DNA of 64,000 nucleotides, from NCBI GenBank assembly GCA_029582265.1, contig CM055822.1, positions 37,140,590-37,204,589 of the forward strand. The letters run 5' to 3'. This DNA is from Zoroaster sp. YZ-2022 (lineage: Eukaryota; Echinodermata; Asteroidea; Forcipulatida; Zoroasteridae). The notes below the pieces were generated by a model, which was given only the letters and a program-made list of their open reading frames with translations, did no database searches and was not told where the DNA came from. Shown here in pieces: positions 46,900 through 59,402 of this stretch (its first letter is position 1; each line of letters begins with the position of its first letter). A program made the position numbers and the translations under genes.

Positions 46900-47288
46900 A
46901 CAAAGACACGATTACCACAGTGTAAATTGTACAACTTGTCAAGCAAGCGCTTGCAATGTGTTCAGCGATAGTCTACACTGACAACCTTTCCAACATTCAC
47001 GTGAATATAAGCTTTTACAAGACTAATCAATCTTATGTCAATTGGTTAGTGCAAAGCACGTGATCATTATTAGTAGTATGATTATTATTTTTATTGTTAT
47101 TATTATTATTGGGCCTATATATTTCTAGGAATAAAACCATCATGCACATAAGGTATACTGCTCAGAAATAGTGGCCACCTATACCTCGTGCATCTACGTC
47201 ACAGATCACTGGCATGCTAGCGCCATTTGGTTATCATCTTCTCATCAGAAAATCACACAGCTATGACTGTTTATCGTTCATTACGTAC
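46900..47288. other. Upstream region of gene B
   Basis: This should hold the gene B promoter. A cacgtg lies at about 46999, a CCAAT-like caattgg at about 47040 and (att)n at about 47085. No unambiguous TATA box is seen. From about 47165 sequence belonging to the tandem-array element begins. Confidence 0.35.
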
Positions 47289-48710
47289 CCGAGGTACGCG
47301 ACATTCGTAGGTAAGAATGGCCCGAGGGCGAGGCCCGAGGGCGAAGCCCGAGGGCCATTCTTACCCACGAATGTCGCGTTACCGAGGGTATTAGCCGACT
47401 TAACCTCCTCCTGCAACGTCGTCCCATTGTTTACTTCGCTCCATTATTTTGCACGAATGGAGCGATATTGTTCATTCAAAGTTGTTACGTAATTAACAGG
47501 ATTAGTACAACTCATATTCATTGTAAAGAAGGCGTTCCTCTGCTCTATAGGGGACTTACTTAATTAACGGATTAGTACAACTCATATTCATTGTTAAAGA
47601 ATATAGCATTCCTCAGCTCTTAGACTATAGGGATTTACGTGGGTAAGAATGTCGCGTTACCGAGGGTATTAGCCGACTTAACCTCCTCCTGCAACGTCGT
47701 CCCATTGTTTACTTCGCTCCATTATTTTGCACGAATGGAGCGATATTGTTCATTCAAAGTTGTTACGTAATTAACAGGATTAGTACAACTCATATTCATT
47801 GTAAAGAAGGCGTTCCTCTGCTCTATAGGGGACTTACTTAATTAACGGATTAGTACAACTCATATTCATTGTTAAAGAATATAGCATTCCTCAGCTCTTA
47901 GACTATAGGGATTTACGTGGGTAAGAATGTCGCGTTACCGAGGGTATTAGCCGACTTAACCTCCTCCTGCAACGTCGTCCCATTGTTTACTTCGCTCCAT
48001 TATTTTGCACGAATGGAGCGATATTGTTCATTCAAAGTTGTTACGTAATTAACAGGATTAGTACAACTCATATTCATTGTAAAGAAGGCGTTCCTCTGCT
48101 CTATAGGGGACTTACTTAATTAACGGATTAGTACAACTCATATTCATTGTTAAAGAATATAGCATTCCTCAGCTCTTAGACTATAGGGGATTTACGTGGG
48201 TAAGAATGTCGCGTTACCGAGGGTATTAGCCGACTTAACCTCCTCCTGCAACGTCGTCCCATTGTTTACTTCGCTCCATTATTTTGCACGAATGGAGCGA
48301 TATTGTTCATTCAAAGTTGTTACGTAATTAACAGGATTAGTACAACTCATATTCATTGTAAAGAAGGCGTTTCTCTGCTCTATAGGGGACTTACTTAATT
48401 AACGGATTAGTACAACTCATATTCATTGTTAAAGAATATAGCATTCCTCAGCTCTATAGGGGATTTACGTAATTAAGAGATTAGTACAACTCATTTCATT
48501 GTTAAAGAATAACAAGGCGTTCCTCTGCTCTATAGGTGGGTATATAAACGGCATCTAATTCAGATGTTTCACTTGTTAGTGGAGGAAGTGGTCGCAGCAA
48601 CATGTATAACGATTTTGTTTTAACCCAGAATAAGTTTAGGGATCGCTCCATTCGTGCAAAATAATGGAGCGAAGGAACAATGGGACAACGTTGCAGGTGG
48701 AGGTTACATA
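47289..48710. repeat. 279-bp tandem array inside a long inverted repeat
   Basis: Four near-identical units start at about 47364, 47643, 47921 and 48200 (spacing 278-279 bp). Each contains two related subunits of about 70 bp with ggattagtacaactcatatt. At the left a hairpin pairs 47289-47323 with 47352-47387 around three cccgagggcga copies. At the right 48640-48705 is the inverse of the unit's gcacgaatggagcga region. It looks like an expanded non-autonomous element, not a CRISPR array. Confidence 0.9.
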
Positions 48711-49162
48711 TCAGAGCTTCGTCATCAGTTTCAAAAGTGGAAACTATTATTCCATTATTAAATGCCCGTATCGGGTTCGCTTTCAAATGAAATTATTGGG
48801 GTGATTTTTGATGAAATAGAAGAATTATTCAAGTTTGCAATGTAGCTACGACACACGTCTGACTCAAGTCATTCATTTATTAGTTCTAATCCTCTGAGAC
48901 TACTTGCTGAATCATTTCATTAAATTTGGAAAGACGTTAATTATAAATGGGATGTTTCATTATTTTTAATTTGTGTTTTTGGCTGAAGATGTCTGGGCGA
49001 TGTGAAATATCAAAACTCTCTGGCCAGCAGTTTTTTTTTTTGCTCCTCCCCCAGTTTTCCCTAATTCCCGAATCACTGGCCTTGAGCAAAGATCATTAAG
49101 CAAAAATAATATACACGCGCTTCGCATATCGGCCTAGTTATCACCCATGGATTTGATCCCAA

Positions 49163-49960
49163 ATACCAAAATTATAATAATAATAATAAATTAAACATTT
49201 CTATTGCGCTGTTTCCATTTAAAAATGATCAAAAGCGCCTAACAAAAAATGAACACGCCATAGAATAAACAGATATAAATACAAACAAGAATTTAAACAC
49301 AAATCACTTTTTTTAATTTTTTTTTTTTTTTTTTAATCAGAACAGATGAGGTTGCCAAGCCAGCTCCCAAACCTCAGTATGGGGTTACGTCTGTCCCGCT
49401 AGAGGAGGATCTATGTCAATGTACCCCCACTGGCATCGGTGATGTCTCGATCTTTCCCGGAGACAGACGCCTTTAACCTACCTATACTAATTAAAGGAAT
49501 ATAGCCTAACTGGCTTGGTTCTCATCAAAAGTACAATTAAGGAAAAGAGAAAAACAATTAATTTAATTTAAAAAGGCTTCATTAAAAAGGTATGCTTTAA
49601 TCTTACGTTTAAAAGAATCAAGTGTCTGTTCATTGCGAATGTGACGCGGAAGTGTATTCCAAAGCACTGGGGCTGCCGAAGAAAATGCTCTAGCACCCAG
49701 CGTAGCAAGCATCTTGCCCTTAGGGTACTCTAAAACAAGACCATTACTACTTGACCTGAGATTATAACGGGAACCTTTGTTGATACTAATGAGATTTTTT
49801 ATGTACACTGGAGATAAACCATGGAGTGCCTTGAAAGTTAACAAAATAATTTTAAAATTAATCCTAAACGAAACAGGTAACCAATGTAATTCGCGAAGAA
49901 TTGGTGTTATATGCTGAAACCTAGGTGTGTTAAATACAAGTCTGGCCGCAGCATTCTGGA
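49163..49960 (-). mobile_element. LINE 3' end (CR1/L2-like), fragment
   Basis: The minus-strand frame 49844-49563 reads MLTFKALHGLSPVYIKNLIS, then APVLWNTLPRHIRNEQTLDS and FKRKIKAYLF, the conserved C-terminus of CR1/L2-like reverse transcriptases. A tail with ctattgcgctgtttcc and (ata)n lies on the low side. It is 5' truncated, between genes B and C. Confidence 0.8.
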
Positions 49961-50244
49961 CTCGTTGTCTTGGTTAGCTCATGATTTTCAGCAATATCAG
50001 AGTCCTTATGTTCCATTAAAAATTACTATTGCCCTCCTAAAATTTAAGCTTGCTCCCACTTGCCCTGACTGCCCAGCTTTTTGGAGCTGGCACCGCCACT
50101 GCTAGCCAGAACTGAACCCAGAAAAGGATTGGCAAGGGGTCAGACCAATTCTCAATTCAGACTGACCTGTAATCTGGGTCAGAAATTTCTGACACAGATT
50201 AATTCGGATACTCCTGGTGACCAAGTTTCTGTCTGACCGTGTTA

Positions 50245-50435
50245 TGGTGATCAGTGGCGTAGCCACGGGGGACCTGGGGAGCACGTACCCCCCACAAATT
50301 TCCAGTGCCCTCCAGAAAAGAAAAAGAAAAGGGAAAACACCCATACCCTCTGCCCCCCCCCCCCACTGAAAAGCAAGGCCCCCCCTGTGCCCCCCTCCCC
50401 CCCCCCACTGAAAAAGTCCTGGCTACGCCGCTGAT
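50245..50435. repeat. G/C-run inverted repeat
   Basis: cagtggcgtagccac at the left is mirrored by tggctacgccgctg at the right, with several poly-C runs between. It belongs to the same style of repeat as 34302-34560. Confidence 0.65.
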
Positions 50436-50837
50436 GGTGACGTTTTTTTCTCAACCCACACAATGGGTCTGTCAACTGTAGATACCATTTCATGGGTCAG
50501 GGTTTTAGAATACGATTCGTCCAGCCTATATATTTACATGTATCCAGAAATACCAATGTTGCCACCCATAATCAAAACTGAAATCCATTGGTTTAACGTG
50601 TAATCTAACCCCGGAAATGCATCTTTCATGACCTTCCCGAGTGCTTCAATATTCAATCGATTCCTCACTTTTCACATTGATGAATATAAGAAGAGACCCC
50701 CAAAACATATCCCTGAAAAGTCAATCGAAAACTCAGAGCAAAGTTCGTGCCACAGTCATCAATACTGGCTTTAATGACTCGGCACTCGGCGGGCGCCTTG
50801 CATTCTGGTGTTCTCGGCACTTTTGACACATTGTATC

Positions 50838-50999
50838 ATGATGACAAGCATGGGGAGGACTTGGTTTCTCTTGCAGGTTCTTGTTCTGCTTAACCAGGCT
50901 GACTCAAGCTTGACGCCGGACGAGGAGAGTGAGCTACTGCACACGCATAATGATGTTAGGGGGAGTGTGGAACCACAGGCGGCCAACATGAAGTTTATG
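50838..50999 (+). CDS. Gene C exon 1: signal peptide and CAP start
   Basis: The frame from atg 50838 reads MMTSMGRTWFLLQVLVLLNQ, a short signal peptide. ELLHTHNDVRG and PQAANMKFM follow, the start of the CAP fold, and the exon ends at a gtgagt donor (phase 0). An in-frame atg at 50808 would add ten residues. The site at 50838 gives the more usual signal peptide, but either is possible. A weak TATA-like aatataag lies near 50683. Confidence 0.88.
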
Positions 51000-53900
51000 G
51001 TGAGTTGAGTTTCAAGAACTCAAAGTTTTTATTATTTGATTTGATTTTTGTTTCGTAAGGCCCCCTTTTAACTCATTGTTAAATGTGTTAGCAATAATAA
51101 ATTTGAACTTGATATTAGGACTTTTCCTCCAATCACTGAAGAAATTTATGTATTAATTTTATTTTTGGTTTGGTTTGGATTTAAATGCTTTATATGTGCT
51201 GAGCCTCTAACACATTATTGATGACGTTTTGTGTGTTTGTTTTACAACATGTTGTTAAACTAAGCGTCTGACTATTATTACGTGGAAATATTTAATTGTT
51301 TAAATGTTCGAGGTTCCGATGAAAACAAACATTTCAGAAAAGTTCCGATAAAACAGCGGAAACACGGGCGATGCATCTTCAAAGGAAACATGTCTGTAAA
51401 TACATCCATACTTTATAAGAACCAAGAGAGAGGTATAAAAATCCAACTCAATTTATTACACTGTGTCATTAAGGAGACAATATTTGAAAATGTATTCATA
51501 TTTGTTTGTATGCATTCTAATATGGAAATTGGATTGCGGCCATGATCAATTTCAAATATTTGTAATATACTGTATTTCACGCGTTTTCACAAAAATTTAA
51601 GCCGATCAAACGAATGTTTGGTACAGGCACCGACTTCACATCACGTAGATTTTTATATTATATTAATGGAGACAAACAAAACTCATACACTCACTGGCCC
51701 AAAGTATTGCAACATGAATTTGTACGAGACATTGCCTAGACGGATGGCTGCAATTATCAGGTCACGTGGCTACCCGACAAAGTATTGAAGGACTTTGTTT
51801 CCGGGCAAGAACAGTAAACAAGAACATTGACTTCAAAACACAGGCACTTTCAAGAAGTCTTAAGTAGTGTAAATAAAATAAAATAAATTATTGTAACACA
51901 GTTCTCCAAACTGAACTTTGGTGTGAATTTCAATGTTGCAATACTTATGGCCAGTGAGTGTACATTTTACTATACAGCAATCCTTATTACACATTATTGT
52001 GAAAATGTTTTCTTTCCTATATGGAAATAGCTACGCTATTAAAAATGAGCGGGAAAAAACACGGGCGATACATCTTCAACTTCGTTTCCATTAAAGTTTG
52101 ATTTAGCAGGTAGTAGACACATCATTGTGAATGATGATTTCAAGACTCCTGGAAGTTTTTTACTCATTCTGATCTGGAGGAAATTAAAATTAGTACTTAA
52201 TAAATACAAAACGTTGTAAATTAATAGTAGACACAGTGGGTGTTATGATTATGAACATTTGTACAGCGATCATTTGATATATATCATTAAATGATTAATA
52301 TGCCGGGTCTCTGCCGTCAGCCTGTCTGTTTTTTATCGATGTATGTCCTTTCTGTCTGGCAATTGAGTTTCCCATAATGAGATTAATTTTTTTTTATTGT
52401 ATATGTTATCGTTATGTCTGTCCAATGCGTAGAAGTTCTAATATTTATATTATTGCTGTACTATAATGTACATGTATTACTCCATGTTTCCCATCAAATT
52501 TAAATCAATAGCAAGCAGTTTCATTGGTTTATGTTTAGTTAATGAGGTACACCTCCATATAGTGAACGCACAAAATAAATACATAAATAAATAAAGCAAA
52601 TAAATGTGACGTCAATAGAAAATGAGCCGTCGAATGAACAGACATTAGGCTGTCTGTCTATCGGAATATTGATGGAAATTCTCTTATTAATGTTGGTATT
52701 GAGCGTAGACACGTTTCTTATAAAACCAATTAACAGCATTCCTTGTTACAGTGAGGCACATGTAACCATCGATTTAAACTTGTGTTAAACTACATTATAT
52801 TTTATCTCCAGTAGTACATTTTTCCAGTATACCCTAAATGCCGATAAGAAAAAATAAATAAATAAATTTAAAAAAAATAATAAAGACCTTAATATTTTAA
52901 ACAACCTTGGCCTCCCAACTTTGCTTTCAACGTTTGTTTAATTAATTCTTTTCTGGACATCTACGGTTACATCATATTTATAGACACTTCCGCCATGGTA
53001 TGATTTGGGTACAAAACAAATCAATGTTGTTGAGCCGTGTATGAGTAAAGTGAATATTTTACAAATAAACTTTAATAGTAAAAGTTAAATTATTTGTTAA
53101 ACCATCAAAGAAGGAATACTTGCAATTAGTGTTATCCACCAAAGTATACTTGTATTACTTGTTTCCTTCATCTAAGGTTACTAAACAGCATATAAACTAG
53201 AATAACACCAAGTGCTTTCAAGTTGAATAGATTTTTTTATATGCCATTATTGACTGTTTAATTAAGGGACAGTAGGAAGGGCTCTAGAGCAGTTTCCGTA
53301 CACATCGTACCCACTGCTCTCTCGCTCTGGTTACTATATCCAACACATCTTGTATATTTAATTACCTGCTCGTAGATGATGTATTTTGAATAATAGTCTG
53401 ACATATAGTTACTAACTACAGCGTCTGATGTAGTAGGAAGGCCGGGACCAGGCCATACACAATTCAAATCCTACACATTGCAGGTAGATATAAATTTCGC
53501 AACAAAATTCGAACAATTAATTTGAAAACATTTCACGATTTAAATAATATATAAAATACAGTACAGCTTAAACGTTAATTCAAAAACACACAGGCAAATA
53601 GCGAAGCATGAACTACACATAAAACAACAGTTTCTTATACTTGAAACAATATTTAAACTGGTTTATTCTTCGATTAAGTAATAAGCGTTGCGTAAATCAT
53701 TCTTCCCCACCAGGGTCTAGTAGTGAGACCGAAGTAAACCCTGGGGTTGGCACGGCGCATTTTTGTCGCCATATTATGCAATTTCTGTATATCTAGGCAA
53801 CCGTAGATTCATAAACATTATACCTGCTATACGTATCTGTAATGAAAAGCTCGCCTTTTGAGATAATCTAACAACAAAACATCTGTTCTCATCTGAATCT

Positions 53901-56900
53901 AAAGGTAACCATAGGGTTTATAAACAACGTCTTTATGTAGACAATCTTGAACAGTTTACCCAAGCGGCGCCAATAAATTGGGCTACAAAACAAAGTTCAA
54001 GTATAGGTCGCCTTTGTAGCTACCGGGAGGCAACGTAAATATGGCGACTTTAAAGTTTCAGAAGTGTTTCTTTTGTTCTGAAACGTTTGCCAAAAAGAGG
54101 GTTGTGAAATGTAAAGTAGTTTAGATAATACGACAAATTGATTGACAGGCGCCAGCTTACTGAAATGTACGATGAAGGGAAATGGGCGTGGCCATGACAC
54201 AAATTGGCTTCCATAATGAAAAACAGTCTCGTAATTATCGATAGTATCTATTTTATGTGACATCATAACATATGTTTAATAGCCACCCGCACTTCCTCCA
54301 GTGACTGGCCTCTAAAAAAAACCTGGGTTGTAAAGAAACACAAGTGATGTCAAATATATCTGTATTCTGCCATGGTGTTTACATTGGGCGAATTGCCCAC
54401 TATGTACACTTAATACTGGTAAACTTATGAAACTAATTACATATGTGAAACTAGAATTAAAGTAATAATTCCTTAACCGAAAATAAATGCCAGATCACAT
54501 AACTCAATATATTGTTCGATGTATACATTATGTCTTTGTCTCTTTTTAGAAATATGCAATAAAGTTTCTGTCTTTGAATTGAAGTCTATGCTGATTTTGC
54601 ATTGACCTTTTAAGATTTTGGTCCGAATCAACTATTAATGCATTAACTATGTTGCTGCAAAGATCAACACAAATATTTATATAATGTACATTATTATTTA
54701 TCCCGCAAGCGCACACGGCGCACGGGATAACGAATTTATCTCCAGCATATAGTGGAGTGTCGTTGCCGAGCGGTCTAGCTTACTGGACTCAAGTTCTGGT
54801 GTTAGCAGCAGAATGTGGGTTCGAGTCCCGACCGTGACACTTGTGTCCTTGAGCAAGACACTTAACCATAATTGCTTATAGGGGCAAAGGCAGTTTAACA
54901 ACTGCCTTGTTCTGGACTAGTTACCCCTCCCAGTCCTATTCGCACCGTGAAGAGGCTGGTTAATATTGAACTTGTCTTGTTTCAGTGCGAGGGGCTGGCT
55001 TCTTAAGTGTGGAGTCGTTGTAACAACTCAATGACTTAGTAGCCCCCACCTTGGAGTGGCCATTGGCCTTGTGTGGGGCGATTTGCATTAATATATATCT
55101 CTATCTCTATCTCTATCTCTATCTCTATCTCTATCTATATCTAAACGGTTCGCGAGCAAAGAAAATGATGCCGGACTCGAACCCGCGACCTCTTGAATAC
55201 CAGACGAGCGCTCTACCAACTGAGCTAACCAGTCCCTATGTTGGTGGGCGGTCCACTTATGCCAATTATCTATTGCTCTATGGGGCCAGGTCAGAGGCCA
55301 AACCATATCTGCCGAGTAGCCAGGGATCAAGCCCCGGTCAGATGCAAACAACCCAGGTAACGGCAGTAGCGGGGATCACACAAACGGGACACAAGCCTTT
55401 TATGTGGTTGTACACAAAGTAGATTTATATGGAGAAACTGACCTGAAATATTATATAAATGGTTCGCGAGCAAAGAAAATTTGGCTGATGCCGGACTCGA
55501 ACCCGCGACCTCTCGAATACCAATCTCTATCTCTATCTCTATCTCTATCTCTATCTCTATCTCTATCTCTATCTCTATCTCTATCTCTATCTCTATATAA
55601 ATGATACTCAATCATTACAAACTAATCATAACAATTTGTTCAGAATTAGCCTTATTTCATTTTTCTTTCGCGTGCTTTATTCCTGTTTATATCACATCTC
55701 AAACAACATTCAGAAAACATTCGGCAATCGGCACTATAGATACGCCTACATGTACATTTAGACAATTTTGGAACTGTGAACTGTTAGGCTATTACTGTTG
55801 ATAGACAACGGTTGGTCGGTTTAGTTTTTACTTGCACGCAACAGAGTCTAGTGTGTCCAATCGCGAGTATGCATGCACAATCAAATGCGCAAAGCTTAAA
55901 GAGCTACGTGGTTTTAACCTTATATTTTACTTGAAACGTTCTCAGAAACATGTCATGATGAAATATTTCAAAAAGCTAAAATAAATAAAAACAAATAAAT
56001 AAATAAAAAACTAAAAGAAATGGTTTCGAACCCAAGGCTTTTCACCGATTTTGACTGAAACACGGAAAAGCCTAACGTGCAGTGCATTTACATGCATGTA
56101 CATGTAAAATGAAGGGGGAAACAAATGGACCTGATATGTTTCCAAATTAACTTCCCGGTATCGCCCTCTTAAGAGCGACCCTTTTAGTGTAACAATATCA
56201 CCCAGTATATTGGCAATACATTGGGTAAAATATCGGTGGTACTTGTAGCTTATGTGCAAAATACGCTTTTCTGAATTCGAGACAAACGCGATTCGGATAA
56301 AACTATTTTGTTTCACAATAATTATTTGTTTGTTTGTTTTCTTTTGATATAACATCTATAAAAATGGGGGGTCAATTTGTTCCGAGGCCCTCTTAGTTAA
56401 CCACGACGCTAGGCTAGGTGAAACAAAAATGCATTATAAGCCTCATAATTTCAAGATATTCCCATCTCTTAGGAATGGGATGCTAATCTTGCAACGATGG
56501 CTCAACAGTGGTCTGAGATGTGCATATTTGATCACGGCCAGCCAACGCCCAACCTTAGCCCTGAATTCGGGAATGGCATCGGCCAGAATCTCTTCCTGTC
56601 TACCGGTGGTCCAGACAGACGCCCGAGTGTAAAGGGCGTGGTGAATGCTTGGTTCAATGAGATCAAATACTACACTTACGAGACGGGCGAGTGTCAGGAG
56701 GGCAAACTGTGTGGACATTACACTCAGGTTAGTGGTATAATTGTGATTGAAATTGCCACGAAACAACTAGCCTGAGACAAGTAAATTAACACTAGGACTA
56801 TTTATATCATGCGATGAAATTTCCACAGGATAGTTTTATGATTTATTTATGGCACCCGATACTCCAAATTTGTGTAATCTTTCTATCTACTTACACAAAT

Positions 56901-59367
56901 TTGGAGTATCGGGTGTTTATGGAAACCTGGAGGGTTGACAGGAACGTACGGTACTTTATCAAATACCAATGATGTACTTTTCCTTAACAATGTCATAATT
57001 TTACCCAACATCAAAACAAAAGTCAAGAGATTTTTAATACTTGTGTGAAGACATTTCAAGAGTCCGTAAGTACGAAAGCCCATTTGTATAAAAATCGGAT
57101 TAATGAGCTAACGGTTTAAATGGGCCGTTTAAACAGTTTAATGGCGATCCATATTTCCGACAGGCAATAGTTCGACATGGGAATAGTGGGCCGTAATTGT
57201 CGCTACACCGATGGACTGAGCCCCTTTAAATTATGACAAATTTCGGAATTCATAAAAAGGGGGCTGATGAAATACTGAATATATGTCCTTGTTTCCTTTA
57301 AGTATTACGATAACAAATGTCCACACTGCAAACAATTGGGCTTGTCAACACTATACCAGTGGTGTTCATGTAAACACCAATAGTTGACACCACTGGCGTT
57401 GTTTTAACACCCTGGTTTATGCAGATTACGGGTGATTCTTCACTGTTTGGTTTATAAGATTTTGTTATGTCCAATGACAGGTTGCCTGGGCTACAACCTA
57501 TGCCGTCGGGTGTGGAATGGCATTCTGTGAAACTGCTGAGAAGTCGAACGCGGACAACGTTTGGATCGCTACGTGTAACTACGGTCCAAAGTAAGTTAAT
57601 AACGTTCACAATTGTTCCAACTCAGTGGCGCACCCAGGATTTGATTGGGGGCTCAAAATATTTTTATTTGAAATCCAATAATGGGGAGAGACATGGCTGA
57701 CCCAAACCATAACCGCTGGCGCGGCTGCAGCCATGTCCCTAGTCGTGCTCGTCAGTGAACCTACGGCACATGTTAAATGTTTCCTGGAGGTTTCTAGTCA
57801 TAAAAAGAAGACATTGTGACATGATTCGGACTCGTAGGGTTTTACCTTCCATATAATTTCCTCCTCTTGATGTAAAGAACTTGAGCTTGTTTCGTCTGCA
57901 AGATTTCTATAGTTAAATACTTTCATTGCGTGGACGTAAAGTTTGTGATCATTCCGGGCGGAGCTAAATTTTTTCAAACACGAATTTGGCGGCAAAACCA
58001 AATCCCAATATTATCCAATCGGTGTTTGCTAAAAGAGTGTCACATAATCTTTGTAAATTAAAACCCAATCCTGGGCCATTGTGTACAAACTGGAAAGGAG
58101 TTGATTATAATGCGGGCGTGTTTAAATTTTACGAGTAACCTCAACGACAGTCAACGACCTCAACAAGAGAAACGGACAACAGAAAATGAAAATAAAATTA
58201 AGTAAAGCTGCTCCCTGATCAGGGTGCACCATGGCAGGGGGGGAGAATGTGTAAAAATGCTTGTTATATATACTGGTGGCCCTTCAAGCTTACATGCACA
58301 TGCATACGCAACGCCGTAAAATATAATAGTGAGTGGAATAAATGGAAAACTTTTGGAGGGGAGCTTGAGTCTCCTGAGTCCCCATCCCTTGTACCACTGC
58401 CCTATACTCCTTGCCGAACTCCTCTGTAGACAAGACTTGGGCTCAGATTTTGCTCTCTTTCCTGGCTCCTTCTTTAAAAAAATAATAAAACATCAGCGGG
58501 CCCTTGGGGGGGGGGGCTCGAGCCCCCCAAGCCCCCCCCCTTGGGTGCGCCACTGTTCCAACTTGTTTCGTATTCAAAGAGAAATTGCATAAACCTTTAA
58601 TACTCGTAAACAAACAGTTCCAGATAGTAACTGAAAAACGAGTTGCCTGACATTGGTTCTCCCTTGAATCATTCTCACTTAATAGCGACAGTTGAGATAC
58701 GAGTTGTGCGACAAGGCTCTTTTCAGAACTGGTACCTCAGCTTCGCGATAGTTGAGATAAACACATGGTGTTACCGCAAACCGAAACGATATCGATACCG
58801 TATTCCACCATGCAAAGCCTCAAATCTTATGTGATAATCTGGTTATTAGCAATGTTGTATATTTTAATAGTTGTAATAGTACTCGAACAAATGTTTGATT
58901 TTATTTTTATTTTATGTTGTTACCAAATTCTTATTTCAGCGGAAACGTCCCTGGGAGAAGTCCTTATTTGATGGGGCCTATCTGTACCAAATGTAACTCT
59001 GGAGTTGGACAGTGTTACAATAATCTATGTCGTAAGTTTCTTGACTATTATGATTTTAATGTTTTCAAAGAGACAATATCATCACTAGCAATAGGGCATG
59101 AAATCGGAGTGCTAGTTTTAAATTAACATAGTGATTAAAACATATGATAAGGTCATAATTACCGTTGATGCTTCATAACGAGCCAGTGATGTTCAGTCAC
59201 TGTGTTCATCTTAAACTAGGACACCGATTTCTTTCACTGTTGAAAGACTGCTCTGATCGCGACGATATTGTCCCTAAACGTGAAGTTTTAAGACTTGTTA
59301 TGCAACTAATCAATGAAGGTTTCATCACAATAGTTGCTCACACTTTTGAGAAAACGAAGAAAAATGG

Positions 59368-59402
<35 letters not shown>

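Noticed and set aside
47364..48480. CRISPR array
   Set aside because: Units are 279 bp with no spacer structure, and the host is eukaryotic. The 99-bp repeat at 6968 was rejected on the same grounds.
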